NCBI RefSeq assembly: GCF_004923315.1
Contig: NZ_CP039642.1
Span: forward strand, 124,001-188,000
Direction: 5' to 3'
Origin: Azospirillum sp. TSA2s
Lineage (GTDB): Bacteria; Pseudomonadota; Alphaproteobacteria; Azospirillales; Azospirillaceae
Length of the DNA: 64,000 nucleotides
In this document: positions 17,098 through 26,419 of the stretch, in pieces
How positions within the stretch are numbered: position 1 is the first letter of the stretch
Layout of the letters: each line of letters opens with the position of its first letter
The notes under the pieces: generated by a model
The model's database searches: none
What the model saw: only the letters and a program-made list of their open reading frames with translations
Told to the model about the DNA's origin: nothing
Program-made: the position numbers and the translations under genes

Positions 17098-20000
17098 CTA
17101 CTCCGCCGCCGCCCGGCCGGGGGACTGGACAGGATCCTGGCCGTTACCCGGCTCCGCCGCGTTCTTCCGCCGCCATGGCCGCAGCCAGCGGCCGAGCCGG
17201 TTGCCGAGGCGGTCCATGTAGAGATAGACCACCGGCGTGGTGTAGAGCGTCAGCACCTGACTGAGCAGCAGGCCGCCGACGATGGCGATGCCCATCGGCT
17301 TGCGCAGTTCCGACCCGGTGCCGTTTTCCAGCGCCAAAGGCAGGGCGCCCAGCAGCGCCGCCATGGTTGTCATCATGATCGGGCGGAAGCGCAGGAGCGA
17401 CGCCTCGTAGATCGAGCGTTCCGGCGCCATGCCCTGGTTGCGCTCCGCCTCCAGGGCGAAGTCGATCATCATGATGGCGTTCTTCTTGACGATGCCGATC
17501 AGCAGCACGATGCCGACCAGCGCGATCAGCGACAGGTCATGGCCGGTCGCCATCAGCGCCAGCAGCGCGCCGATGCCGGCCGACGGCAGGGTCGACAGGA
17601 TGGTGATAGGGTGGATCGTGCTCTCGTACAGCACGCCGAGCACGATATAGACGGCGACCACCGCCGCCAGGATCAGCCAGGGCTGGGTGTCGAGCGAGGA
17701 GCGGAACTCGGCCGCCGTGCCGGCGAAGCGGGCGGTCGCGGTGTCGGGCATGCCGATGCCGGCGCGCGCCTCCTGGATCGCCGCGACCGCCGCCCCCAGC
17801 GAGACGCCGGGAGCGACGTTGAAGGATAGGGTGACGGAGGGGAACTGGCCCTGGTGGGTAATGACCAGCGGGGCGGTCTTGCGCTCCACCGACACCACGG
17901 CATTCAGCGGCACGACGGTGCCGCCGCTGGCCTTCACATAGATCTTGGACAGGGACGCCGGGTCCATCTGGAAGGACGGTTCGACCTCCAGGATCACGCG
18001 GTACTGGTTGGTCTGGGTGTAGATGGTCGAGACCTGACGCTGGCCGAAGGCGTCGTACAGCGTGTCGTCGATGGCCTGGGGCAGGACGTGCAGGCGGCTG
18101 GCGGCGTCGCGGTCGATCGTGAGATAGACCTGCAGGCCGTCCGGCTGCTGGTCGGTCGCCACGTCGGTCAGTTCCGGCCTTGCCCGCAAGGCCTCCAGCA
18201 GGCGCGGGGTCCAGCTTTCCAGCTCGCGCGGGTCGGCGTCCTGAAGGACATACTGGTACTGGGTGCGGCTGACGCGGCTGTCGATCTGCACGTCCTGCAC
18301 CGCCTGCATGAACAGCGACACGCCCTTCAGGTCGCCGGTGGCGGCGCGCAGACGGGCGATGATCTCCTCCGCCGAGGCGCTGCGCTGGTCGCGCGGCTTG
18401 AGGGCGATGGTCAGGTTGCCGGTGTTGGTGGTGGCGTTGACCGTGCCGGTGCCGACGAAGCTCGCCACCCCGGCCACGTCGGGATCGCGCCGCACGATGT
18501 CGGCGACCTCGCGCTGGCGCTCCGCCATCGCCTTGACCGAGATGGACGGGGCGGCGTCGGTGACGCCGATGATGACGCCGGTGTCCTGCTGCGGCAGGAA
18601 GCCCTTGGGCACCACGTCGTAGAGGTAGAGGGTGGCGGCCAGCGTTGCGATGGTGACCAGCAGCGTCGCCGGCTGGTGGCGCAGCACGAAGCGGAGCGAG
18701 GCGGCATAGCCGTTCAGCAGGGCGTCGAAGCCGCGCTCGGTCCAGCGGAACAGGCCGTTGGGCTTGGTTTCCGTTTCCGCTTTCAGCAGGCGGGCGCACA
18801 TCATCGGCGTCAGCGTCAGCGAGATCACCGCAGACACCAGCACGGCGATGGACAGCGTGATGGCGAACTCGCGGAACAGCCGGCCGACGACGCCCCCCAT
18901 GAACAAGAGCGGGATGAACACGGCGATCAGCGACAGGGTCAGCGAGACGACGGTGAAACCGATCTGGCGCGCCCCCTTGAGGGCGGCCGGCATCGGCTTC
19001 TCGCCCTGCTCGATATAGCGGACGATGTTCTCGATCATCACGATGGCGTCGTCGACGACGAAGCCGGACGCGATGGTCAGCGCCATCAGCGACAGGTTGT
19101 CCAGGCTGAAGCCGCACAGCGCCATGATGCCGAAGGTGCCGATCAGCGACAGCGGCAGGGCCGCGGCCGGGATTACCGTCGCCCACGCCTTGCGCAGGAA
19201 CAGGAAGATCACCAGCACCACCAGCCCGGCGGTCAGCACCAGCGTCTTCTGCACGTCCACCACCGAGGCGCGGATGGTCTCCGTCCGGTCGGTCAGCACC
19301 GCCATGTGGATCTGCGGCGGCAGGCTGGACTGCAGCGACGGCAGCAGCTTGTGGATGCGGTCCACCGTGTCGATGATGTTGGCGCCGGGCTGGCGCAGCA
19401 CGTTCAGCAGGACCGCCGGCTTGCCGTCATGCCAAGCCGCGAGCCGGGTGTTCTCCACCGAATCGACCACGGTGCCGATGTCGGTCAGCCGCACCGGGCC
19501 GCCGTTCTTGTAGGTGACGATGATCGGGCGGTAGGCGGCGGCATTCTCGATCTGGTCGTTGACGCCGATCGACCAGGACTGGCGCGGGCCGTCGAAGCTG
19601 CCCTTGGGCGCGTTGACGTTGGCCTGGGTGATGGTGGTCCGCACATCCTCCAGCGTCAGGCCGAGACCGGCGACGGCGGCCGGGTTGACCTGGACGCGGA
19701 CGGCGGGGCGCAGTCCGCCCTCGATCCCGACATAGCCGACGCCGTCGACCTGGGACAGCTTCTGCGCCAGCAGCGTGTCGGCGGCGTCGCTGACGGTCTC
19801 CAGCCGCAAGCTGTCCGAACTCAGCGCCAGCACCATGACCGGCGTGTCGGCCGGGTTGACCTTGTCGTAGACCGGCGGGTTGGGCAGGCCCTTGGGCAGC
19901 GTGCCCGACGCGGCGCTGATCGCCGACTGCACGTCCTGCGAGGCGGCGTCGATGTCGCGGGTTAGGTCGAATTGCAGGGTGATGACCGACAGCCCGAAGG

Positions 20001-20253
20001 AGCTGGTCGACACCATGGAGGAAATGCCGGCGATCTGGCCGAGCTGCCGTTCCAGGGGGGCGGTGACGGACGACGCCATCACCTCGGGTGCTGCGCCCGG
20101 CAGCTGGGTGGTGACGCGCACCGTCGGGAAATCGACCGTCGGCAGCGAGGAGATCGGCAGCGCGCTGTAGCCCAGCAGGCCCAGCAGCACCACCGCCAGC
20201 ATCAGCAGCCCGGTGGCGACCGGCCGCAGGATGAAGGGGGCGGAGATGTTCAT
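17098..20253 (-). CDS. mdtB: RND multidrug efflux permease, MdtB-like
   Basis: A 1051-residue RND transporter of normal length. The N terminus FILRPVATGLLMLAVVLLGL is TM1; GFVVDDAIVMIENIVRYIE and GIVKKNAIMMIDFALEAE mark the proton-translocating helices and the family repeat. Its ATG overlaps the mdtA stop by 4 bases, giving tight translational coupling. Two consecutive heteromeric permeases are the hallmark of MdtABC-type pumps. Confidence 0.85.
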   Translation of the reverse strand: MNISAPFILRPVATGLLMLAVVLLGLLGYSALPISSLPTVDFPTVRVTTQLPGAAPEVMASSVTAPLERQLGQIAGISSMVSTSSFGLSVITLQFDLTRDIDAASQDVQSAISAASGTLPKGLPNPPVYDKVNPADTPVMVLALSSDSLRLETVSDAADTLLAQKLSQVDGVGYVGIEGGLRPAVRVQVNPAAVAGLGLTLEDVRTTITQANVNAPKGSFDGPRQSWSIGVNDQIENAAAYRPIIVTYKNGGPVRLTDIGTVVDSVENTRLAAWHDGKPAVLLNVLRQPGANIIDTVDRIHKLLPSLQSSLPPQIHMAVLTDRTETIRASVVDVQKTLVLTAGLVVLVIFLFLRKAWATVIPAAALPLSLIGTFGIMALCGFSLDNLSLMALTIASGFVVDDAIVMIENIVRYIEQGEKPMPAALKGARQIGFTVVSLTLSLIAVFIPLLFMGGVVGRLFREFAITLSIAVLVSAVISLTLTPMMCARLLKAETETKPNGLFRWTERGFDALLNGYAASLRFVLRHQPATLLVTIATLAATLYLYDVVPKGFLPQQDTGVIIGVTDAAPSISVKAMAERQREVADIVRRDPDVAGVASFVGTGTVNATTNTGNLTIALKPRDQRSASAEEIIARLRAATGDLKGVSLFMQAVQDVQIDSRVSRTQYQYVLQDADPRELESWTPRLLEALRARPELTDVATDQQPDGLQVYLTIDRDAASRLHVLPQAIDDTLYDAFGQRQVSTIYTQTNQYRVILEVEPSFQMDPASLSKIYVKASGGTVVPLNAVVSVERKTAPLVITHQGQFPSVTLSFNVAPGVSLGAAVAAIQEARAGIGMPDTATARFAGTAAEFRSSLDTQPWLILAAVVAVYIVLGVLYESTIHPITILSTLPSAGIGALLALMATGHDLSLIALVGIVLLIGIVKKNAIMMIDFALEAERNQGMAPERSIYEASLLRFRPIMMTTMAALLGALPLALENGTGSELRKPMGIAIVGGLLLSQVLTLYTTPVVYLYMDRLGNRLGRWLRPWRRKNAAEPGNGQDPVQSPGRAAAE

Positions 20254-21473
20254 GAGGGCTGCCGTCCCTCACGCTGCTGCCGGTCGTGCCGCCGTTCCTC
20301 CTGCGGCGCCGGGGTGGTGCCCGGCGCCGAGGCGATGGGTTCGACGATGCGGATCTTGGAGCCGGGCTGCAGACGGTACTGGCCGTCGACCACCACGCGC
20401 TCGCCGGGGGTCAGGCCTTCGTCGATGATGGCCTTGGTTTCCTCCTGGCGGGCGACCTTGATCGGGCGCTGTTCCACCGTCTGGTCGTCCTTGATGACAT
20501 AGGCGTAAGTGCCCTGGGGGCCGCGCTGCACCACAGTCGCCGGCACGGTGGTGGCGCCGCGGCGGACGGTGGAGAGCAGGCGGACATTGACGAACTGGCC
20601 GGGCCACAGCTTTTGCGGATCATTCGGCATCTGCGCCTTCAGGCGGATGGTGCCGGTGCCGCTGTCGATCAGGTTGTCCACCACCGCCAGCGATCCGGTG
20701 TCGAGAATGCGGCGGCCCTCGCGGTCCTGCGCCTCGACCGTCACCGCCCCTTGCGCCTGGGCGGCGAGCACGGCCTGCAACTGCTTTTCCGGCAGGGTGA
20801 AGAGGACGGCGATGGGCTGGATTTGCGTGATGGTGGCGATGCCGCTCTGGTCGCTGGCCCGCACCACGTTGCCCTGGTCGACATTGCGCAGGCCGATGCG
20901 GCCGCTGATCGGGGCGGTGATGGTGGTGTAGTTCAACTGGACCCGCACCGCCTCGATCGCCGCCTCGTCGGCGCGGATCTGCGCCTCGTACTGGGCGACC
21001 AGGGCGCGCTGGGTGTCGACGGTCTGGCGGGAGGCGAACTCCTTCAGGTTCATGTTGCGCTCGAGGTCGCGCCGGGCGTTGGCCAACTGCGCCTCGTCCT
21101 GCGCCTTCTTCGCCTCGGCCTGGGCGAGCTGGGCCTGGAGCGGGCGGGAATCGATGGTCGCCAGCAGGTCGCCGGCCTTGACCAACTGCCCTTCCTGGAG
21201 CGAGACGCGCTGAAGCTCGCCATCGACGCGGGCGCGCACGGTGACGCTGTTGAAGGCCTGGACCGTGCCGATGCCGTCGAACCAGATCGGCACATCCTCC
21301 CGCGCCACGGTACCGGCCTGCACTGCCACCACGTTGCTGCGCGCGCCGGCCGGGGGGCGGCCCGGCTGTGTCGCTGCCTGGGGGGCCAGCTTTTGCTGAA
21401 CCGCGTAGCCGACGCCACCGACCAGACCGGCGAGAATCACACCGGTGACCACCGGCTTCCAACGAATCGTCAT
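20250..21473 (-). CDS. mdtA: RND efflux periplasmic adaptor (membrane fusion protein), MdtA-like
   Basis: A 407-residue adaptor. An N-terminal anchor or signal (VVTGVILAGLVGGVGYAVQ) is followed by a lipoyl half-motif (VRARVDGELQRVSLQEGQLV), an alpha-hairpin (about residues 105-165), the second lipoyl half (ITAPISGRIGLRNVDQGNVV) and a beta-barrel ending with LTPGERVVVDGQYRLQPGSKI. It links the two permeases to an outer-membrane channel. It is the first gene of the mdtABC operon; the promoter must lie in the 120 bases before the toxin gene stop at 21594. Confidence 0.88.
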   Translation of the reverse strand: MTIRWKPVVTGVILAGLVGGVGYAVQQKLAPQAATQPGRPPAGARSNVVAVQAGTVAREDVPIWFDGIGTVQAFNSVTVRARVDGELQRVSLQEGQLVKAGDLLATIDSRPLQAQLAQAEAKKAQDEAQLANARRDLERNMNLKEFASRQTVDTQRALVAQYEAQIRADEAAIEAVRVQLNYTTITAPISGRIGLRNVDQGNVVRASDQSGIATITQIQPIAVLFTLPEKQLQAVLAAQAQGAVTVEAQDREGRRILDTGSLAVVDNLIDSGTGTIRLKAQMPNDPQKLWPGQFVNVRLLSTVRRGATTVPATVVQRGPQGTYAYVIKDDQTVEQRPIKVARQEETKAIIDEGLTPGERVVVDGQYRLQPGSKIRIVEPIASAPGTTPAPQEERRHDRQQREGRQPS

Positions 21474-21593
21474 GACCTGTTCCGACGCTTGCCCCGGCGC
21501 TTGACCGGACGGCGTTTTCGGCCGCCCCGGTCTTGCTGTTCCTCCCTGATACGCAGCGGCGGGAGGGATTCGTCGGAGGGCGGCGAAGATTTT

Positions 21594-22370
21594 TTACGGA
21601 ATGGCGTCGCTCATCGGGTCATCGCGGTCGTTTGCCAGGATCTCCGCCGCAAGAGCTTCCTCGTAGCGATCCAGATGCCTGGAGATCGCGGTCTTGAGGG
21701 AGTCGAGGTCCGTAGGGCCATCATCGACCAGAGCCGTCAGGCCCGGATCGGTGCGGGGCAGGCGCGCCGGCAGCAGATGGGTCCGGAGTTTCTCGTAGGA
21801 GAGGTATGGGTTCTCCTGCTTCGCGGCGGCGAGGATCTCGCCAATGGTCTTGCCGTGTTCGAGGAACGACCAAAGATCGAACAGGTCGCGCGATGTCGTC
21901 CGACGCAGGACGAGCTGGGACTTAAGCAGGAAAATCCCGTCCGGCGGCATCACCTTGACGCGACGCAGGCGCGACGGCTCCAGTGCGTAGGGTTCGTGCC
22001 GCTTCGGTGAATAGTCGGCAAAGAAGGTCAGCTTGACGCCGGTCTCCGCTCTGCCAGTCCGGCAAAGCCAGTCCTGCTGGGTGTCGGCAAGGTCGTCGCC
22101 GTCGTTCTCGGCATACATGCGCGCCATCTCGCTGGAGATGTCCGAGATCCGCCAGCCCTGGGCATCGAGGCGGTCAAGAATGATTCGGCAGCTGTCGCGC
22201 GGCAGTTTGTTTCCGGGGAAGGCGAAATCGAGATCCTCGCTCCGGCGGTGCCCCCATGTCAGCGCCAGGGCCGTGCCCCCGATCAGCGTGAATCGACCGA
22301 TTTCCGGAATGGCCGAAATCGCCTCAAGCAGCCGCTTGGTTTCGCCCGGCAGACAGTCGACGCGCAGCAT
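21594..22370 (-). CDS. AbiEii/AbiGii-type nucleotidyltransferase toxin
   Basis: A 258-residue protein. The DNA polymerase beta-like motif is TLIGGTALALTWGHRRSEDLDF near residue 27: GG-T/S followed by D-x-D. Further conserved parts are VKLTFFADY and KSQLVLRRTTSRDLFDLW, with the K-x-x-D-x-x-D/W element seen in AbiEii-like proteins. In AbiE systems such enzymes stall growth after phage infection by adding nucleotides to tRNA or related acceptors. The conserved part begins at the ATG at 22370; the frame is open 23 codons further upstream. The gene overlaps its upstream partner by 47 bases. Confidence 0.8.
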   Translation of the reverse strand: MLRVDCLPGETKRLLEAISAIPEIGRFTLIGGTALALTWGHRRSEDLDFAFPGNKLPRDSCRIILDRLDAQGWRISDISSEMARMYAENDGDDLADTQQDWLCRTGRAETGVKLTFFADYSPKRHEPYALEPSRLRRVKVMPPDGIFLLKSQLVLRRTTSRDLFDLWSFLEHGKTIGEILAAAKQENPYLSYEKLRTHLLPARLPRTDPGLTALVDDGPTDLDSLKTAISRHLDRYEEALAAEILANDRDDPMSDAIP

Positions 22371-22800
22371 CCCGGAACCCCTTTTCGATGTTGTCCAGGC
22401 GATGCCGCCATTCCGAAGCCAGCACGGGCGGGACGTCATTCTCCGCTTCGAGGTCGTTCAGGACACGGCGCACCCGGCCGACGCCATAAGCTTTGCAAAG
22501 CCGGGCGACGTCCCTGAAGGTCGGCCGGGACAGCGTCATGGCGATCAGGTGGTCGGGGTCGAACCTGCCGCCGGGATTGCTCCAGGCCCGGTTGAAGGCA
22601 AGACGCGGCTCCCCTTCCGGCAGGACGCGGTAGAGGCCACGCTGGACGGGTTCGAGCTTCTCCGCGGCGACGAGTTTCCTCAGCGCACGGCTTACCGTCG
22701 ATGCGGACCCAAAACGCCCGACCAGCGTACCCGACGCGACGGTCACCACGCCGCTGCGGCGCAGGTCGTGGAGGATCCGCATCGGCAAGGTTCCGTTCAT
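22324..22800 (-). CDS. AbiEi-like antitoxin / winged-helix regulator
   Basis: A 158-residue protein. The N-terminal 65 residues form a winged-helix (ILHDLRRSGVVTVASGTLV...STVSRALRKLVAAEKLEPVQRGLYRV), as in AbiEi antitoxins that repress their own operon. The C-terminal part has FDPDHLIAMTLSRPTFRDVARLCKAYG. The ATG at 22800 was chosen; a TTG at 22839 and a GTG at 22812 in the same frame are alternatives. A good promoter lies directly upstream. The overlap with the toxin gene and the gene order match type IV AbiE pairs. Confidence 0.65.
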   Translation of the reverse strand: MNGTLPMRILHDLRRSGVVTVASGTLVGRFGSASTVSRALRKLVAAEKLEPVQRGLYRVLPEGEPRLAFNRAWSNPGGRFDPDHLIAMTLSRPTFRDVARLCKAYGVGRVRRVLNDLEAENDVPPVLASEWRHRLDNIEKGFRDAARRLSAGRNQAAA

Positions 22801-22847
22801 CGGCGCCGTCACGATTTGACATCCAGGGAAAATATCCAACTAGAATC

Positions 22848-22876
22848 AATATGATTGGTTGAACGTAGAGAGTCAA
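22848..22876 (-). promoter_or_regulatory. sigma-70-type promoter for the AbiE-like pair
   Basis: On the minus strand TTGACT (22876-22871) and CATATT (22853-22848) are separated by exactly 17 bases. They match consensus at 5/6 and 4/6. Transcription would begin near 22840, about 40 bases before the preferred ATG, or almost at the alternative TTG start. Confidence 0.5.
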
Positions 22877-22996
22877 TGAGCCGGCCGCTCGCGGGCGGTC
22901 GGTGCGCGCTGTCATGGCGCCGGTGGCGGCTCAGCGGTGATGGGACCGCCAGCAGGATGCGATTATCGCGGCACATACGCGAATAGGCGTTGAATT

Positions 22997-23050
22997 TGAG
23001 AATGAGTTGCATTATGAGGGCTCTCAAATGCGAATGATTCTTATTCGTGC
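22997..23050 (+). promoter_or_regulatory. two Fur-box-like palindromes upstream of the siderophore receptor
   Basis: Box 1 at 22997-23017 has arms TnAnAATG and CATTnTnA. Box 2 at 23029-23050 contains GCGAATGATTCTTATTCG, close to Fur sites found before TonB-receptor genes. Both precede the chosen start at 23064. Iron repression by Fur is inferred from these sites and from the gene product. Confidence 0.55.
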
Positions 23051-23063
23051 TGGGGGCAAGCAA

Positions 23064-25238
23064 GTGAAGAAACGGGTTGAGGGCGGCCGGGTGTCGCGTG
23101 GGGCGGCGTTCGGCGCCATGGTGCTGGGCGGTCTGATGGTGCCGGCGGTGGCGGGGGCGCAAAGCGCGGGCGGACAGAGCGCCGACAATGGCGCCACGCT
23201 GCAGATGCCGGCGGTGACGGTGACCGGGCAGGGGGAAACGGCGCTGTCGCCGGTGACCGGCTATGTCGCCAACCAGCAGGCGACCGGCACCAAGACCGAC
23301 ACGCCGCTGATCGAGACGCCGCAGTCGATCTCGGTCATCCCGGCCGACCAGATCCGTGACCAGAACGCCCAGACGCTGAATCAGGTGGTGCGCTACACCG
23401 CCGGCGTGACGGCGGAGACGCGCGGCGCGGTGGCGACCCGCTATGACCAACTGAAGGTCCGCGGCTTCGACGCCGACACCTATCTGAACGGGCTGAAGCT
23501 GCAGTCGCTCTATTACGCGGCGTCGCAGGTCGACCCCTATCTGCTGGAAAGGGCGGAGGTGCTGAAGGGCCCGACCTCCGTGCTGTACGGGCAGTCGCCG
23601 GCCGGCGGCCTGATCAATCAGGTTTCCAAGCGTCCGACCGCCACCGCGCTGAACGAGGTCGGTATCGAATACGGCACCGACAACCATTGGCGCGGCACCG
23701 CCGACTTCTCCGGCCCGATCGACAAGGACGGCAAGTTCCTCTACCGCCTGACCGCCGTCGGCCTCAGCGAGGACGGCCAGATCCGGATGACGGAGAACGA
23801 GCGCATCGCCGTCGCCCCGTCCTTCACCTGGAAGCCGGATGCCGAGACCAGCCTGACCCTGCTGGGCTTCTACCAGCACGATCCGAAGGGCAATTCCTAT
23901 GGCGGCATCCCGCCGCAGGGCACGGTGCTGTCGAACCCGCTGGGCAGGATCCCGGTCGATTTCTATGACGGCGATCCGAATTTCGAGAAGTTCGACCGCC
24001 GTCAGGCCTCGGTCGGCTATGCCTTCGACAAGAAGCTGAGCGACGTCTGGACCGTGCGGCTGAACGGGCGCTGGCTGAACGCCAAGGTCGCCTACGACAG
24101 CCTGTACGCCAACGGCCTCGCGCCCGACTACCGCACCCTCTATCGCGGCATCGCCACCTCGCGGGAGGAGATGAACAGCTACACCTTCGACAACCAGATC
24201 GAAGGGCGCTTCTCCACCGGTCCGGTCGGCCACACACTGCTGGCCGGCGTCGATTACCAGCGGCTCGACGGCCATTACACCGCCGGCTTCGGGCTGGCGC
24301 CGTCGATCGACGTGTTCAACCCGGTCTATGGCGTCGCGGTCACCCCGCCAGCGGTCAACCGCACCGACATCGACGGGCGCCAGACCGGTATCTATCTGCA
24401 GGACCAGATGCGGCTCGGCGGCTTCATCCTGACGGTGGCCGGACGCCGCGACTGGGCGAAGACCACCTCCAACACGGCCTTCGGCAGCAGCACCCAGTCC
24501 GATCAGGCCTGGACCGGCCGCGCCGGCCTGACCTATGTCTTCGAGAACGGCATCGCGCCCTACATCAGCTATGCCGAGTCCTTCACGCCCAGCAGCGGCG
24601 TCGATTTCGCCGGCACGCCCTTCAAGCCGGAGGAAGGCACCCAGTACGAGGTCGGCGTGAAGTACCAGCCGCCCGGCCTGAACAGCCTGTTCACCGCGGC
24701 CCTGTTCGACCTGACCCGCAGCAACCTGACGACCAGCGATCCCGCCCACCCCGGCTTCTCCGTCCAGAGCGGCGAGGCGCGGTCCCGCGGCATCGAGCTG
24801 GAGGCCAAGGTCGGCGTGACCAAGGATCTCGAGCTGATCGGCACCTACACCTACCTCGACACCAAATACACCAAGGACAATGACGGGCTGGAGGGCAAGC
24901 GTCTGGCCGCGGTGCCGCGCCATCAGGCGTCGGCCTGGGCCATGTACCACATGCCGGAAGGCACCCCGCTGACCGGGCTCGGCGTCGGCGCCGGCGTCCG
25001 CTTCACCGGCAGCACCATGAACACGGCGAATACTTTCAAGGTGCCGTCCTTCACCCTGGTCGACGCCACCGTGTCCTACGATCTGGGCGCCCTGTCGCCG
25101 AAGCTGCAGGGGGCGGAGGTCACCGTCAACGGCAAGAACCTGTTCAACAAGGAATATGTCGCCTCCTGCTATTACGGCGAGTGGTGCGCCTACGGCTATC
25201 AGCGGACGGTGACCGCCGGCCTGCGCTACCGCTGGTAA
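23064..25238 (+). CDS. TonB-dependent siderophore receptor
   Basis: A 724-residue outer-membrane receptor. A signal peptide with hydrophobic core AAFGAMVLGGLMVPAVAGAQ is followed by a plug domain (TPQSISVIPADQIRDQNAQT, RGFDADTYLNG) and a 22-strand barrel ending in the aromatic C terminus LRYRW. The SISVIP and ETPQS elements are typical of ferric-siderophore receptors of the FhuA/FpvA type. The GTG at 23064 gives the best signal peptide; an ATG at 23028 with GAGGG upstream would place a Fur-like box inside the gene. The PepSY protein gene follows after 47 bases, consistent with a shared iron-uptake operon. Confidence 0.9.
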   Translation: MKKRVEGGRVSRGAAFGAMVLGGLMVPAVAGAQSAGGQSADNGATLQMPAVTVTGQGETALSPVTGYVANQQATGTKTDTPLIETPQSISVIPADQIRDQNAQTLNQVVRYTAGVTAETRGAVATRYDQLKVRGFDADTYLNGLKLQSLYYAASQVDPYLLERAEVLKGPTSVLYGQSPAGGLINQVSKRPTATALNEVGIEYGTDNHWRGTADFSGPIDKDGKFLYRLTAVGLSEDGQIRMTENERIAVAPSFTWKPDAETSLTLLGFYQHDPKGNSYGGIPPQGTVLSNPLGRIPVDFYDGDPNFEKFDRRQASVGYAFDKKLSDVWTVRLNGRWLNAKVAYDSLYANGLAPDYRTLYRGIATSREEMNSYTFDNQIEGRFSTGPVGHTLLAGVDYQRLDGHYTAGFGLAPSIDVFNPVYGVAVTPPAVNRTDIDGRQTGIYLQDQMRLGGFILTVAGRRDWAKTTSNTAFGSSTQSDQAWTGRAGLTYVFENGIAPYISYAESFTPSSGVDFAGTPFKPEEGTQYEVGVKYQPPGLNSLFTAALFDLTRSNLTTSDPAHPGFSVQSGEARSRGIELEAKVGVTKDLELIGTYTYLDTKYTKDNDGLEGKRLAAVPRHQASAWAMYHMPEGTPLTGLGVGAGVRFTGSTMNTANTFKVPSFTLVDATVSYDLGALSPKLQGAEVTVNGKNLFNKEYVASCYYGEWCAYGYQRTVTAGLRYRW

Positions 25239-25285
25239 GTGTCCGTGCCGATCCTTCCCCTTCCCCATTGGCAAAGGAAGCCGTC

Positions 25286-26419
25286 ATGACGCCTGCGAGC
25301 CTGCGGGGCTGGCGCCTCGTCCACCGCTGGACCAGCCTGATCTGTTCGGCGAACCTGCTGATCCTCTGCGTGACCGGGCTGATCCTGGTGTTCCACCACG
25401 AGATCCAGCATCTGATGGGGGAGGAGCTGGACAGCAGCTACGCGGAGGGGCAGGCCCGCCTGCCGCTCCAGTCGCTGGTGGACATCGCGCGGAAGGCCGA
25501 TCCGGCGCTGCAGCCCAAGCTGCTGTCCTTCGATCCGGAGGACAAGGCGGTCAACTACATCTATCTGGGACCGCCGGAGGAAAGCGGGTTCGAGCTGGGG
25601 CGCTGGGTGGTGCTGAACGGCTTCACCGGCGCCAACCAGATGCTGAAGCAGCCGGAGGAGACGCTGGTCGGCTTCCTGCTGAAGCTGCATGTCGACCTGT
25701 TCACCGGCTTCGCCGGGCAGATGTTCGTCGGGGTGATGGGGCTGCTGTTCGTGGTCAGCACGGTCAGCGGGCTGGTCGTCTACGGTCCCTTCATGAAGAA
25801 GCTGGCCTTCGGCATCCTGCGCTTCGGCCGCGGAACCCGCATCGGCAACATCGACCTGCACAATCTGTTCGGCGTGGCGACCCTGGTCTGGGCCTTCGTC
25901 GTCGGGCTGACCGGCGCCATCCTGTCCTTCTCGCCGCTGATCACCGGCTATTGGCAGAAGACCGAGCTGGCGGCGATGACCGCCCGCCATCCGGAGCCGA
26001 TGACCGGAAGCATGGTGTCGATCGACCGGGTGGCCGAAGCCGGGCTGGCGGCCTTTCCCGGCAAGGATCTGGCCTTCATCGCCTATCCCGGCAACGAATA
26101 TGCCGGCAGCCGCCATTTCAGCGTGCTGGTGCGCGGCCACACCGAACTGACGCAGCGGCTGCTCAGTGTCGCGCTCGTCGATGCCGAGACCGGCGTGGTG
26201 GCGGAAACGGCCGGCACGCCCTGGTACATGACGGTGCTGATGCTGTCGGGGCCATTCCACTTCGGCGATTACGGCGGGCTGCCGCTGCAGATCGTCTGGG
26301 CGCTGTTCACCATCGTCACCGGCGTGGTGACGGTGACCGGCTTCGTCGTCTGGCTGAAACGGCCGCGGGCGCGGGCGGTGCCGGCTGCACCCGGCGCCAA
26401 GCTGGGGAGCAAGGCATGA
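25286..26419 (+). CDS. PepSY-associated TM (PiuB-like) inner-membrane protein
   Basis: A 377-residue membrane protein with about four spans: residues 20-40 (SANLLILCVTGLILVFHHEI), about 150-170 (MFVGVMGLLFVVSTVSGLVV), about 195-215 and near the C terminus (IVWALFTIVTGVVTVTGFVV). Conserved histidines in the spans (HHEIQHLMGE, KLHVDLFTG, GNIDLHNLFG) could ligate haem. Relatives beside siderophore receptors act in iron reduction or release at the inner membrane. ATG at 25286 is preceded by AAAGGAAG; upstream in-frame codons overlap the receptor and are rejected. Confidence 0.8.
   Translation: MTPASLRGWRLVHRWTSLICSANLLILCVTGLILVFHHEIQHLMGEELDSSYAEGQARLPLQSLVDIARKADPALQPKLLSFDPEDKAVNYIYLGPPEESGFELGRWVVLNGFTGANQMLKQPEETLVGFLLKLHVDLFTGFAGQMFVGVMGLLFVVSTVSGLVVYGPFMKKLAFGILRFGRGTRIGNIDLHNLFGVATLVWAFVVGLTGAILSFSPLITGYWQKTELAAMTARHPEPMTGSMVSIDRVAEAGLAAFPGKDLAFIAYPGNEYAGSRHFSVLVRGHTELTQRLLSVALVDAETGVVAETAGTPWYMTVLMLSGPFHFGDYGGLPLQIVWALFTIVTGVVTVTGFVVWLKRPRARAVPAAPGAKLGSKA

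Noticed and set aside
13864..17829. A 1321-codon plus-strand frame across mdtC and part of mdtB
   Set aside because: It is antisense to clear RND permeases, is rich in Asp/Gln/Arg/His, crosses gene boundaries and has no recognisable domain.
22436..22915. A 159-codon frame overlapping the antitoxin gene in another phase
   Set aside because: It is an Arg/Ala-rich shadow without a ribosome site; the antitoxin frame has a clear winged-helix.
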